Shown piece after piece: positions 21,675-34,527 of a DNA stretch of 64,000 nt (position 1 is its first letter; each line of letters opens with the position of its first letter). The translations under genes were made by a program, and so were the position numbers. A model generated the notes under the pieces. That model had not been told where the DNA came from. It ran no database searches and saw nothing but the letters and a program-made list of their open reading frames with translations. The stretch covers positions 2,711,158-2,775,157 of the forward strand of contig BDGG01000003.1 of assembly GCA_001949185.1 (NCBI GenBank). Reading direction: 5' to 3'. This DNA comes from Ramazzottius varieornatus (taxonomy: Eukaryota > Tardigrada > Eutardigrada > Parachela > Ramazzottiidae).

Positions 21675-22763
21675 CTTGGTGTTAATTCGTAAGACTCTTG
21701 ACGCGCACGTCAAAGTTGGAGCGTCGTTGGTCCCAACGCTTCCGGGATTGCTAATGATGGAAAACTTGTGATCATGTTCAGATCGTTTTTAAAATTACAT
21801 GGAAACTTGAACTTCCATTATCGACAAAACAGCCTGGGAACCGGGACTGTAACAAAATAAGCTTCTGAAGAGATTTTAGGACACTGTGGTCTGTAGAGAT
21901 CGTTGCGTCGGTGATATTCACGATAAATGATCGATCCCTTGTTTTTCCCATAGTCACACCTGGAGTTTTTTTCTGTTTCATTGAGTGTGTTATTCCGCCA
22001 GGTCATATCTGTTAGTCTTTTGTGTAGGAAGACTGTTGAGCCGGTGGAAGCGCACTCAGGAGCTGAAAGGAAAAAAGGCAGGCGTCTTACCAAGATGCCG
22101 TTTTACGACTTAAAAGACGGAGGTGTACGTCATCAATACGGGTGATCCAGTAGGCAGTCCAAACCCGGCAGTCCATAGTCCATACTATGTGTAGGAAGCG
22201 AGGTTGCCGTCACTGACCATAAACTCAAGGTTCCTTTAACTGAGCGAAACGAATTCATCAGACTAAACAAGATTAATGGCACTAGTTTTTTTGAAGACAG
22301 GGCGTAAGTTCATTGTTGCGGATACGCGTCATGGGACCGTCCTCTGCCTTATTGATTTTTCATGCTTAGCCCATCCGACGGAGCCTTCGTCTCCGTTTCC
22401 GTGTTGGGAGTTGAACTAATCCACGACCCGAGACTTCTATTTATGGCGCTGTAAACAATTTCCTTCTCCAGGTTGTCAGTTTACCGGTGATCTATCACGA
22501 GCGCCATTAGTAAAGACTTTGATGAATATTCAAGGTATCACATTTCTGGCGTATGCATTTCAATGGAGAGAAAAGTATTCCAAGCCGGCTTCTGTTGAAA
22601 AATGAAACATACCGCAGTAATCTCAACCGTCATATGGGAGCCTTCGCGATCACGAGATCAGTTGATTCCCACTTCCGCCTTCATGAAATTTGAAAAATAG
22701 GGATACTATCAATTACTCTTTGCGCGACTTAGATGGCGGGTTTCATCTGGCCAAACAGCTAAG
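21675..22763. other. Intergenic, no gene recognised
   Basis: About 1.1 kb between the secreted protein and cyclase A. I see no supported exon and no repeat. Confidence 0.45.
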
Positions 22764-25700
22764 ATGCCACGAAGATTTTTCCGTTTTATCTGGAGGCTGA
22801 CATCCTTAGAAATTTTACTGTTGAATGTTTTTGCTCTCATCTGCTTGTTGGCTTATGCTGTGATGGAACCTGTGGACGTGACGACCGGCGTTATCTTGAC
22901 GGTGGACACTGAACTTCCTTATGACTTCAACGTGGTGGCGCCGGCCCTAGATCTTGCCTACGAACATTCTCTACGAGACTATAACGTCAGGATACACCAA
23001 AAAACCTACTTGTACCAAGGCGGATGCAGCAAAAGCCAAGCCATGGGAAATACTTTCTTTGCGGCAAACGACTCTGTGGACTTCATTATCGGTACGATCG
23101 CTGGCCATCCAATTCGATCTTTTGTGTAATAGTTTATTGATTCGAGAACAACATAGGTCCCGGATGTACAGACGACATGATGATGTCCCTGGAACCCCAG
23201 ACTTATTTTCTGCTTCCCAGTGTGACAGGTGGGTTCGTCCTGGACGATCATATGTAGGAACCATGGACGACTTGTGGTATTCCGGCAAACAAAAAGCTGA
23301 AAAGCGTTCTCTTAAGTGGCGCACACTTCCGGCTAATACCATAATACAACAATGAAAACGTGCGCCACTCCGGATGACGATCTCGTACATTGCGTTCGCC
23401 GACCACCCACATGAGGGTACAGTACTTGATTTCTATTTTGTAGGAGCTGGAGACTTAGTGGATTCCACGGCGAAGTTTCCCTTTGTGACACGATGCTCTT
23501 ATAACACCTACACGCAGTGGATCTTTGTGGTTCGGTTGTGCATAAAATACAGGTGGACCAATGTTGCCGGTAAAAATTTCGTATCGTTCCTTCAGCTCGG
23601 TATGCCCGTGACTGTAGTTATGCATTGTAGTTATGATACTTTGTAGTAATTTACGATCAGGATGATTTCCGTAAATCGGTGAACGCTCGCAGTAAGTCTA
23701 CTGCCATTCACTATACCGACATGGTATCACAAAGTTACGGCCGGTTATCGAGGTTTCTCGTTTGCAGGCTTGAGAAAAAATTTACAGGACCATAACCTGC
23801 GGTCCTTCGACACCCCGTTCTCCAGCGAACAGTTCAGCGGGCTAGCAGATGCCCGAGACCTTCTAGCACAATCCCACCAAGTTGCTCGTGGTAAGTCGTG
23901 TCGATCAATCAGCGTAAATTCATAGACATGATATTTTTTTATCTTAGTCGTCGTGCTATTGATGAAAGGCCTCCTACTGCGGACTTTTATGGTTGCGGCC
24001 AAGCAGTGTGGATATACGGCGGGAGACCATGTGTTCATCACACTGGACCTCTTCCGCGATGACGTCCTTGGACACAATGGTTGGAAACAAAGTAAGGTTT
24101 CGTTTGAATTTTCTCCTCACGGCATGCCAATTTTTGTTACGCTAATAAATTGTCAGAAGATTACTGTGGTATGCAAGTGGGGTTTCCTTAATTGCAGATC
24201 AACTCGGTGACAGCGTGGCTCTGGAGGCTTACCAATCGCTTCTCGTGCTGAGTCTTCGCAGTACGGAACTTGAACCCCGGTATCGTAGTTTTACGGAGCA
24301 AGTGAAAGCGCGGGCCAAACAAAAGTACCCACTCCACACCTTCGTCGTTAACTACTACGTTGCCAGCTTTTACGATTCCGTAATGCTATATGCATACTCC
24401 ATCAATGAGACCATTCGTGCGGACCAACTTTCTCGAGTGAATAGGACCAATACTCTGGATACCGATTCACTGTCCACGGTACTCGAACTGTCTCAAAAGA
24501 TGTGGAATCGAACATTTCCCGGTAAGCAATTTTTCGGGGTGCTTCCCACTGTGAACCGACCCTAGCGTGACTGAAAAGCATCAATCAGCTCTCTCGTTTT
24601 TCTTCAGGAGCTACTGGATTAGTGTACATCAATCCGGACGGGGATCGTAATGACGACCACGCTATATACGACATGTTTCCCAATGGATCTTTCTATGTAC
24701 GTAGGTGCACGAGGGCTTATTAGAGCACGGGCTTGGCCTTCTCCCTAATAAAGCCTACTACCGGCTATTTGCAGGTCGCCGCCGAGTTCTTCGGCTACAA
24801 AGATATTTGGGAACCGGAATACACATTTGATCAACGCGCCGACTTTCGGTGGAATAACCCGAGGAATTTACCTCCAAGGAACGAACCGCTTTGCTGGTAC
24901 AACGGCAACAATCCTGAATGCGATACATCTAGTAAGAACTTGACACCGATAAGACCAATTTGAATTTTATACGAAGATACAGTTTGGACTGCGGTAGAAA
25001 TTTCAAAATGGAACTCGTAGAGCAAACCCTTGCGCTGATTTTTGTGGTGGTCCTGCTGGGGATTGCGACCGCCTTTCTCTTCACCTACGTGGCGCTCAGG
25101 AAACGAGGCCGGAAGCTAGAACGGCAACTCCTGAATCTCTTCTGCTCGTGGCATGAGGTTACGGATGCCCGCCTGATGGTCACTTCGCGGTCGAAATCGT
25201 CCGCAGATACCTGCAGTGCAACGTCACGACAGACTGCACTGATTGCGGATATCGCCCCGGAAGGGGGTAGTGAGTACTATAACCAGACCGTCGAGGCCAC
25301 GTACCGCGGTACTCGGGTTCTTGTGCGTCTTTGCGAACCCAAGAATCTTCAGATTACGAAGGCCCTTCTCCACGAGGTCAAACTAGCGCGGACAGTCATC
25401 AACGAGAATATCCTCGAGATGACTGTAATAGCTATAGGAAAAGAACGAACTGCGGTACTGTATCGCTACTGCTTAAAGGGAAGCCTCTCGGTAAGTCCGT
25501 GAACAAGCAATAAGTTGAAATTTGAAAACGAACAATAACTAAAGTGTGGATCTTGTAGGATTTGTTATCAGCTGATTTGGTGCATCTAGATTGGTTCTTC
25601 CGCTTCTCACTCCTAAACGACGTCGCCACCGGCATCGAAGCGCTTCACCGAAGCGTTCTGGGGTACCATGGTCGATTGTCTTCCTGTTGTTGCTTCGTTG

Positions 25701-27680
25701 ACGGCCACTTCATGGTGAAAATCTCCGACTACGGTCTTCCTACAATATTCTCAAAGCGGTTCCTGGAAGACTCGGTCTTCAACGTGGCGTTACTGATGCT
25801 ATGGACCGCACCCGAGCTCCTGAACAGCTCCGGTAACCTCGGTTCGCAAGAAGGCGATATTTACTCGATGGCTTGTGTGATGCAGCAGATTATTATGGGT
25901 CTCCCACAGCCGTTCGCCCACCTACCAGACTCGAATCCCGAAGGTAATGTCTGATTGTGTATTCAGCCACTACTTACCAGTGAAAATCCTATTTGAAACC
26001 TCGGCAAACGAACTCGACAGAATGGTTTTTCTCAAGCGCACGTCTCCAGCCAATAACATTGGAAACACGCGCCACTCGGAAAAAAACGAGCTTCTTGGAT
26101 TTGTTTTGCTTTCTCGTTCCACCAATGTTCTTTCTGCAGTGATACTGGAAAAGCTACGACGGGGCAAACTGAAGAGAAGTCTTCGTCCAACAGCACAGAC
26201 TGACATGTGTCCGCCAGAGATCGCTGTGTTGATAAAGCAATGCTGGGCGATGAATCCACTTGAGAGACCTCGGATTGCACAAGTCAAAAGTGTCCTTCGC
26301 GAAGTCCGCAGGTAGTGAATCGTTCAGGGCAGATGTAAAGATTGTAGTGTCTCGTGTCGCGTCATGTTGTGCCATGCCATGTCAGATAACGTTCACGTAG
26401 TGTGGTTGCAGAGGGAGCTCCGAAGGAGGAAGTATACTGGACATGCTGATACAGCGCATGGAAATCTACACCGAAGACCTGGAGAAGATTGTCCAAGAAA
26501 AGACGCTACTCCACGTCGCGGAAAGGCAGAAAACCGAACAACTGCTGTACCAAGTCTTGCCCAGGTAGGCAATTGATATTTTCTGACCAGGTGAGACCAG
26601 GACGCGACAGTACACAGATATAACTGTACAGGGCGGTGGCCGAGCAGTTGCAAAGGGGGGAATCCGTCCTTCCGGAATCTTACCGCAGTTGCTCTGTTCT
26701 CAACACTGATATCGTGGGATTCACAGCCCTAGCGTCCGCGAGTACGCCCTTCGAAGTCGTCGACTTCCTAAACTCGTTATACACTACGTTTGATATCTGC
26801 ATCTCCAAATTCGACGCATACAAGGTAAGTCGACATGCAGAAATACCCTTTTAATGTGAGAATGACTTCTGCGTGTGCAAGAGTGATGATTGAATGTTAC
26901 TGTATTGAGCTTTGTCCATTTTTCTTCAGATTGAAACGATTGGGGATAGCTACGTAGTAAGTCAGCAAACCAAAGCTTTATGAGGCTCAGGCAGTAGTTC
27001 CATCATTACTTCCTGGCCTGTCTGAGCTCAATTCTTTTCGAGGTTGCTTCCGGAATACCCGAACGCAACGGTGATCGACATGCGACCGAGCTCTGTCGAC
27101 TTTCCTTGACGTTGCTGAAAGCGACTGCAAATTTTAAGATCGCCCATAAGCCGGAAGAGCCGTTACAGATGCGTCTAGGTGTCCATTCAGGACCTGTAGT
27201 AGCGGGTATGCACCGAACATCCGTTCATTTCTTTCCCCCTTCTCAACTGAACGCACTCTTCTTACAATCATATATTTCGTTCAATCAAACAGGTGTGGTC
27301 GGCCTGAGGATGCCACGCTACTGCCTGTAAGTTTCCAGCTCAACCATGCTCTGTTGTTTGTCGAAATAGTGGCTCAATCCATCTTAGGTTCGGAGATACT
27401 GTGACGATTGCGGCGAAGATGGAGTCGACATCCCTCCGTAAGTCTTTCATCGTACGAACAAGATGTCTGGCGGCATGATATTAATTAGCTTTACCTTTCT
27501 TTAGCCATGAAAATCCAACTCAGTGAAAACTGTGTTAAATGCACAGAAAGTTCCGTCACTCGTTTTGCGTTTGAGCGCCGGGATAGTCTAACCGTTATCA
27601 ATCACAAGCTCGCCATATCGACGTACTGGCTCCTGCGAGAGAGTCCAGCGGTTACTTCTGATTCTCTTCCTCGATTTTGA
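22764..27680 (+). CDS. Receptor guanylyl cyclase A, divergent
   Basis: Membrane guanylyl cyclase layout, 1076 aa over 19 exons: 22764-23091, 23157-23228, 23444-23569, 23647-23691, 23768-23890, 23948-24091, 24198-24521, 24608-24696, 24775-24931, 25021-25490, 25559-25943, 26140-26311, 26412-26564, 26632-26824, 26930-26956, 27043-27205, 27293-27326, 27388-27437, 27505-27680. An N-terminal hydrophobic segment leads a ligand-binding-type ectodomain, ending in LPPRNEPLCWY. The membrane span is QTLALIFVVVLLGIATAFLF. The kinase-homology domain has VKISDYGLP, then LLMLWTAPELL. A signalling helix leads to the cyclase domain: TDIVGFTAL, KIETIGDSYVVASG, MPRYCLFGD. Both metal-binding Asp and the purine-specifying Glu (in IETIGD) and Cys (in RYCLFG) are kept. 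The usual VNTASRMES reads VTIAAKMES, changing the ribose-contact Asn to Thr and the transition-state Arg to Lys. The C-terminus also lacks the usual GKG motif. It may be weakly active or a non-catalytic partner. Confidence 0.9.
23276..23404. repeat. Nested-palindrome intron element, copy 1 (about 129 bp)
   Basis: In intron 2 of cyclase A. The inner stem AGTGGCGCAC (23315) pairs with GTGCGCCACT (ends 23369). The outer arms near CCGGCAAAC and GTTCGCCGACC are weaker. Confidence 0.75.
25997..26110. repeat. Nested-palindrome intron element, copy 2 (degenerate)
   Basis: In intron 11 of cyclase A. The left outer arm CCTCGGCAAACG is visible. The inner stem is reduced to AAGCGCACG with CACGCGCCACT. 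The loop CCAGCCAATAACATTGGAAA matches other copies. Confidence 0.65.
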
Positions 27681-29192
27681 CATCTTCTGCTGCTGAATGA
27701 GTTACTTGATCGGTTTTCGGTCCTGGCTTTGTTATCATAGATGCGGCCAACCAGCTTAACTGAGTCGAAAATAAAAAGAGCTTGAGGTTTCCCGCGGCTT
27801 CCGGTTTCGCCGTCCTGCCTGTCAAGCTTCGGCAGTGAATGTCCTCCGATCTCCAACTCAGTTCCAGCAAGAAAGCCTTGTCCAGACAAATGTTTTGGTT
27901 AACCGAGCATCGTGAATCTTCCGGATGCCTCCAAGTTGCGTGGCTGGTGCACTCAGTCGTCAGTGAAACGTGGAAATTCAGCACAAAACAAAAGTTCTGG
28001 GCGGCATTCATTTCAGAGACTGCGATGTGATCACTCAGAGCCTCTTCAAGTCAATCGAACTACCGAGAGCGGTCTCGCAACAAAATAATTAAACGCGGGG
28101 CGATCAAAGAGTGCTAATTAGGTGTGGCTACTCGTGCATCGAGCAAGGAAAATTCTGTTCAGATTGATCAAGCCCGACTTGCGAGAGCGTACTGGAGTAG
28201 TCCAATTAGCATGTCGTAAAATTTCTGAACAGAAATTCTGTCGAGAGCGATCTACATACCGAGCTTGCCAGTTTCAATGGTAAGATACCCAGCACGGAAG
28301 AGGCGTGCTAGTTGGTGTTATTTCGCACATTCGAGCGAGTCGCTCCGCATTTCACCGCAAAGCTTTCTGAACAGAATTTCTTCCTGCTTTTGATCATCGT
28401 ACTTCCTCGATGTCAATCTCAACCTTTTGCATGTTGTTCGAAAGTGGAAAACGCCCAGTTGTCAGTGGTTGATATAATCCCGGCGTCGACCAATTACTGG
28501 TACATAGCGGCTTCAATAATATTTAAACTTACTTTCACGAAAAGTTCTGTCTTCGTCAAATCTCCCTGTTTTCTTGCTCGTTTTCTAAACTCGCTGGAAG
28601 AGCAGGAGAGTTTGGTAGTGGAAAGTTTAATTTAATGTAGCCCCCATGCCAATCTTAAGTATAAAAAACAAAGGTTTTTTTGACGAAGTGAGCAGTGAGC
28701 GCAGTACTGCTGGATTTCTGTTCATGTGTTTCAGACTCGAGCTTACATCTCCTTGCTCGAGGTAATCGTCCTTGATTACTAAAGAAAAAGCGCTAATTGC
28801 CCTTTTCTGAACGCATTTTCGGTGTGCTCGTGCTCGCTTCCCCCCAGCTTTCGAGTAAGGTCGGATTCTGTTCAGAAACACTGTGCTCGTAAGAACGTAA
28901 TTTTATATGGCCGAGCTCGAGTCCGGTCATCGAGTCAGGTGGACTTGAAGAGGCTCTTAGAACAGAACAGAAACGGTGTTAATAGAAACCAAGTTGAAGT
29001 GGCTTACGCTCAGTGCAGATTGGCCTTGATTTCTATGCTGCATACCCTGGTGGAGCTAGATCTTCCCGTTTGCCCGTTTCTCAATTCTCATCGTCTATCG
29101 CTTATCCCTCCAGTCGTACGTCTCCCTGTCGCTTGAGAACTGTCGGTATCATACCGAACCTAGTTGTTTGAGAATCGGTCTTAATCGCCAGG
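27681..29192. other. Intergenic, 1.5 kb, with a recurring motif
   Basis: No supported gene. A motif near TTCTGTTCAGA or its reverse complement occurs five times between 28148 and 28880 (for example TTTCTGAACAGAAAT near 28222). Confidence 0.45.
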
Positions 29193-30617
<1,425 letters not shown>

Positions 30618-30982
30618 TTTTGATTCTCTTTTTTGGTATGGGGCTGCGGGTTTTTCTGACGTACTTTTCAGCCTCGTGTATTCAAGTTCGCGATGAGTTT
30701 GTCTTACTTGGTAGCTAAAATTTTCTTCAGTTCTTTGAATAACTAAAGTTTTGAACTTTCAGTTTGCATAGATCTAGAGTCTCTGACAGTGTACTCTATA
30801 TGCCAAACAAACACGGGGAATAGAAGAAATAAAATCAAAAATCAAGCTGGAGGAAATTCACCGGGGAAAACACGGTCGGTTTGGGCGATGACGAGATACG
30901 AGCCAATCTTACACCTGGGTACTATATTTCATGTATTTAGCATGGAGCGGAAGTACGGAGGTTTGAGCTACATGTGCGGGCC
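30618..30982. other. Shared 3' flank of two converging genes
   Basis: No gene. It probably holds the polyadenylation signals of PTGES2 and of the coiled-coil gene; AATAAA occurs near 30825-30832. Confidence 0.4.
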
Positions 30983-33617
30983 TTAGGTACCCCTCTCTGT
31001 CGTCCACGGCGTGCTTTTCAACACCTGCAAGTACTCTTTCTCACCTTGCCAAAACTTGTCATCTCGAGCAGGGTTAGGCAAGATCTGCATGCGGCTACTC
31101 CTACCATGCCTGTGCGGGATAACTGTGAGGGCTCCATTCGGCAACTGAACGGCTCGCTGTTTCCCATCCACATCCGACTCGACAGCTTGGCGCATCAGCG
31201 TTAGTTCCTTGTCTCGGAGTTGCTCTAAGAAGACATTGAACTTCGCCACACGGGTCTTGTGCTCCTCATCGAGAAACTTTGCTTCTTGTAACGCCAGTTC
31301 TCCTTCACGTTTCACCTTGGCTGCTCGTAATACTGTCTGTTCCAAATCGCGATCCCGTTTCATCAGTTCCTGGTTGTATTGGTCAAGCCGAGTCCTTCGC
31401 ATCGACTCATCATGCTTATCCCTTTCTAGCTTTTCTCGCTCAATCTTAATTTCCATCTCTTCCCTGACCAAGTTCCTCCTTTTGTCATCCAGAAGTTTCT
31501 TCTCTGCAAACACTGCTTCCCTTTCTGATTCCAATGCCAGTTCTCTCTTCTTGTACTCCAACGCGTACTTTTCTTCCGCTTGACGAATAGTCTCCGCCAA
31601 CTTCCGCTTTCCTTCTTCAAGAGCATGACTCTCTTGCGCGATGTATTCCGAAGCTTCCTGTTTTTCTTTGAGCGCTTCGTCCAGCCGCTTCTCAAGCCTC
31701 TGAAGTTCCTTCGCTTGCGTAGAATGAAACCGCGTTCGTTCTGCCTCAAACTCAGTCCGCTCTCGAGCTAGAGTATAGGCTTGATCCTCCACTTCCAACT
31801 GTCGTTTGGCAAGCCGAGCGCCGTCTTCTTGGATACGACGCTGGAGTACCTCTCGTTCTGTTAACGAACTAGTAGCCTGGCGCTCTAATGCTTCAGTCAG
31901 CTCTACAAGAACAGTGTTATGGTGAACGGATTCGAGAAAAATTTGGCAATCCCTATACTTACCGTTTATGCGCTGGTCTTTGGCACACAGTTGACTTTCC
32001 TTCTCACGAATGGTGTTCGCATGTCTACTTTCCAGTTCGGTCCTCCACAACGCGAAGTCTCTGGCCGACTGCTCAACCGTACTTCTTACCGCTTCCAGAC
32101 TGGACTTGGCACTTGTCGACTCTCGCAGATATTCAAGAGCTTCTTCATACTGCTTCCGAACTGACTCGTGACTGCTCAACAAGGACAGAACATATTCATG
32201 ATGAATTTGCGCCGTACGCCGCAAGGCTTCGTCATAGTGAGCTCGAATGACCCGCGTTTCTTCCCTATGCTGCTCTTCTAACAGCAACATCTGTTTGCTG
32301 TGTTGAAGAAGCAGCGCATCCTTTTCTTCCAGCTTTCGCTCGAGCACCGCGACCCTTTGCTGAGCCAGCGGCTCTTCACTCGCTACAGAATTCATTCCAT
32401 CTCCAGACGCTTGATTGGCCAGCAAAGGCTGGGCTAAGGAAAACCCGGAGCGAAGTCTTTGCAGGTGCGCGTTTAGCTGCTTTTGGTTCTCGGCAAGATA
32501 CTGTCGCAAGAACTCGTCTGCTTGGGCTTGTTGCAACTGTACCGCTTGCTGAGTCTGTTGTCGAATAAAGTCATGGTGGCTGCGAACTCGTCGAAGGTCC
32601 TCCTCTTCCGCGTTCTTTGTTTCAGTCAGAACCTTGTCCAAAAGCTCGCTACTTTTCGGAAGGAGGCTGCTGCTACCCGTCACAGAGCTGTCTCCTTCAG
32701 TTGGGGCCGGAACTACAGTAGAAGTTGGCGGGACCACGGACCTTCCGGTACTTCCGCCAAACATCATAGCTCTTCGTTGCCTTTCCGCCTCCTGGGAAGA
32801 AAACAAAAACGTTCATGAGACAGTTGATTAGTGTAGATACTCCAGCACTTACTGCCTGGTCGGTGACGGGAAGCGTCGTGTTCGCAGACTGAGGATCATC
32901 TTGTAGTCTCTGCACAAGAACGCTCGCATTGCCGCCATTTACTGACGGCCCCGGCAGGGATGCTACGGGTGTGGCGGGGTCTTTTTCCCATGGTGGCCTT
33001 GTTAAATTTCTAAACAGGGTGCTTTGTACAGGAGCTTTCGATGATAAGGCAGTGCCCGTTGGATTGGCCGGTACGGCAGGCAGTGACGTTTGAGGTCTCA
33101 CTTCCGGTACGGTTGTAGTTCCCAACCGGTTAAAAATGGACGGTGTGGTCTGCTTTGCAGGATCAGGAGCCGGTACTTCGGACTTCAGTCGATCAAATAC
33201 GGAGACGGGCGGAGTTACGGACGGTGTTGTTGAAGGTCTGACGTTTGAGGAAGTGGGTATCGTGCTAGTCTTCTGTTCGGGTTCAAGGCTGTCTAAAATA
33301 CTAGTGGAGCTTCTTGCAACAGGGGTCGCTGTTTTGGGTCTGCTGCTTGGCTGGAAAGCAGGAAATAGGTCGTCATCGTCGTCCGAAAATCCTATTCCGT
33401 CCAAGGGAATTTTGGTTGTCAAGTTTGCTGCAGGAGCCGCCGACGGAAGTTGTGCACCGACGCGCAGAGGTGGAGGATCCCTGCTGTTCAATACGTCCAG
33501 CGGGTTATCGCGACCAGCAGGGTTCGTGCCAGCGGGCGCGAGACCGAATGCCATCTCGTCAAACTCATCCAGTTCCTGTCGAGAAATCACGCTTTGGTTG
33601 GTTACGCAGGGAAACAT
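30983..33617 (-). CDS. Large coiled-coil protein, FBF1-like
   Basis: Three exons, 32853-33617, 31963-32791 and 30983-31902, give 837 aa. Residues 1-250 are disordered, rich in Pro, Ser and Thr. They hold an acidic patch (GFSDDDDDLFPAFQ) and repeated FDRLKSE/FNRLGTT/FRNLTRP-type Phe-Arg-Leu motifs. From about residue 300 to 780 the protein is a long, nearly unbroken Glu/Lys/Arg/Gln/Leu coiled coil (EEQHREETRVIRAHYDEALR). The 63-bp intron at 31903-31962 is in frame without a stop; I call it an intron on its GTAAGT and TTGTAG. The layout resembles FBF1, a transition-fibre protein at the base of cilia, but coiled-coil similarity is weak evidence, so I do not give a symbol. An additional upstream exon is possible. 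Confidence 0.6.
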
Positions 33618-34527
33618 CTTCTATCCAGAACACGGATACCTATCCACAAACAAGCAGCTTATTTGGGGCATAGAAAGAACTTACGATATTGGCCTTCATC
33701 CCCCTTCCTCATCCGAATGAAGGGTCTGAAGCTCGTTTTCCTGACCGAACGCTGGAGAACAGCTTTCCGTTTCGTCTGGAGATGAAGCATCCAAGGTGGT
33801 ACACCAGACGCAACGAAATCCCATGACAGTCGCTACGATAAGCAGGAATTAAATAGTGAGAAATCGATAGCTCAACACGAACCACCTGACAACATAATCG
33901 ATTAGCCCATTTACCGGGAGAGCAAGCGCCGGTTCTCACAGCTGTAAGAAAGACTCTCCGCCTGTCGTATTTCTCCACGGCAAGCCAGTCAACAAACAGG
34001 TTCGCTCTTGCTGGACATCCATCGCTCGATAATCCAATACCAAGCTTATCTCGCAAGGAAGGTACCACCCAAATTCAAGACAAAGTTTCGTGGCAACTCT
34101 CAATTTTGAAAATGCAGCAAACAGACACGAGAGCCAGCATATTTGTTGTTCATCAGCTGTATCAAAGATCATAACGTAACTGAAAAAAGAAGACACGTAA
34201 CATCGCACATTGGATTTGAGAGTCACGCACAGTTCATCTCTTCGGAAGGTTCTACTACTTAAAATATGTAAAAAGATCGGAAACCGGCTGTCAAAAAAAC
34301 GCCAACAGGATACTGTACAGGTAAATAGAACAACAGGAGGATGAGTACCTTCACACTGAGTTCGAGAGCACAGATACTGTCAGACCACGAAGTAACATCC
34401 CGAGAATCGTAAAAAATTGAGCGTGATCCCAAAACGAGGCCACAGAGGTTAAAAGGCAGAGAGGAGATTTAACGCACCAAACTAGAAAAGGAATACTGTC
34501 CGTCTCTGAGAATTACCTTCTTCATTT
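33618..34527. other. Intergenic, no gene recognised
   Basis: About 0.9 kb between the start of the coiled-coil gene and the 3' end of the SETDB-like gene. No supported exon. Confidence 0.4.

Noticed and set aside
27181-27300. Loss of a specificity Cys in the GPVVAG loop of cyclase A
   Set aside because: The purine-specifying Cys of guanylyl cyclases is the one in MPRYCLFG, which A, B and C all keep.
31903-31962. Continuous 607-aa frame through the coiled-coil gene
   Set aside because: The segment has GTAAGT and TTGTAG borders, a length that keeps phase, and a non-coiled-coil composition, so I treat it as an intron.
33136-33720. Open frame of 194 aa on the + strand
   Set aside because: It is antisense to the low-complexity first exon of the coiled-coil gene; its composition mirrors that exon.
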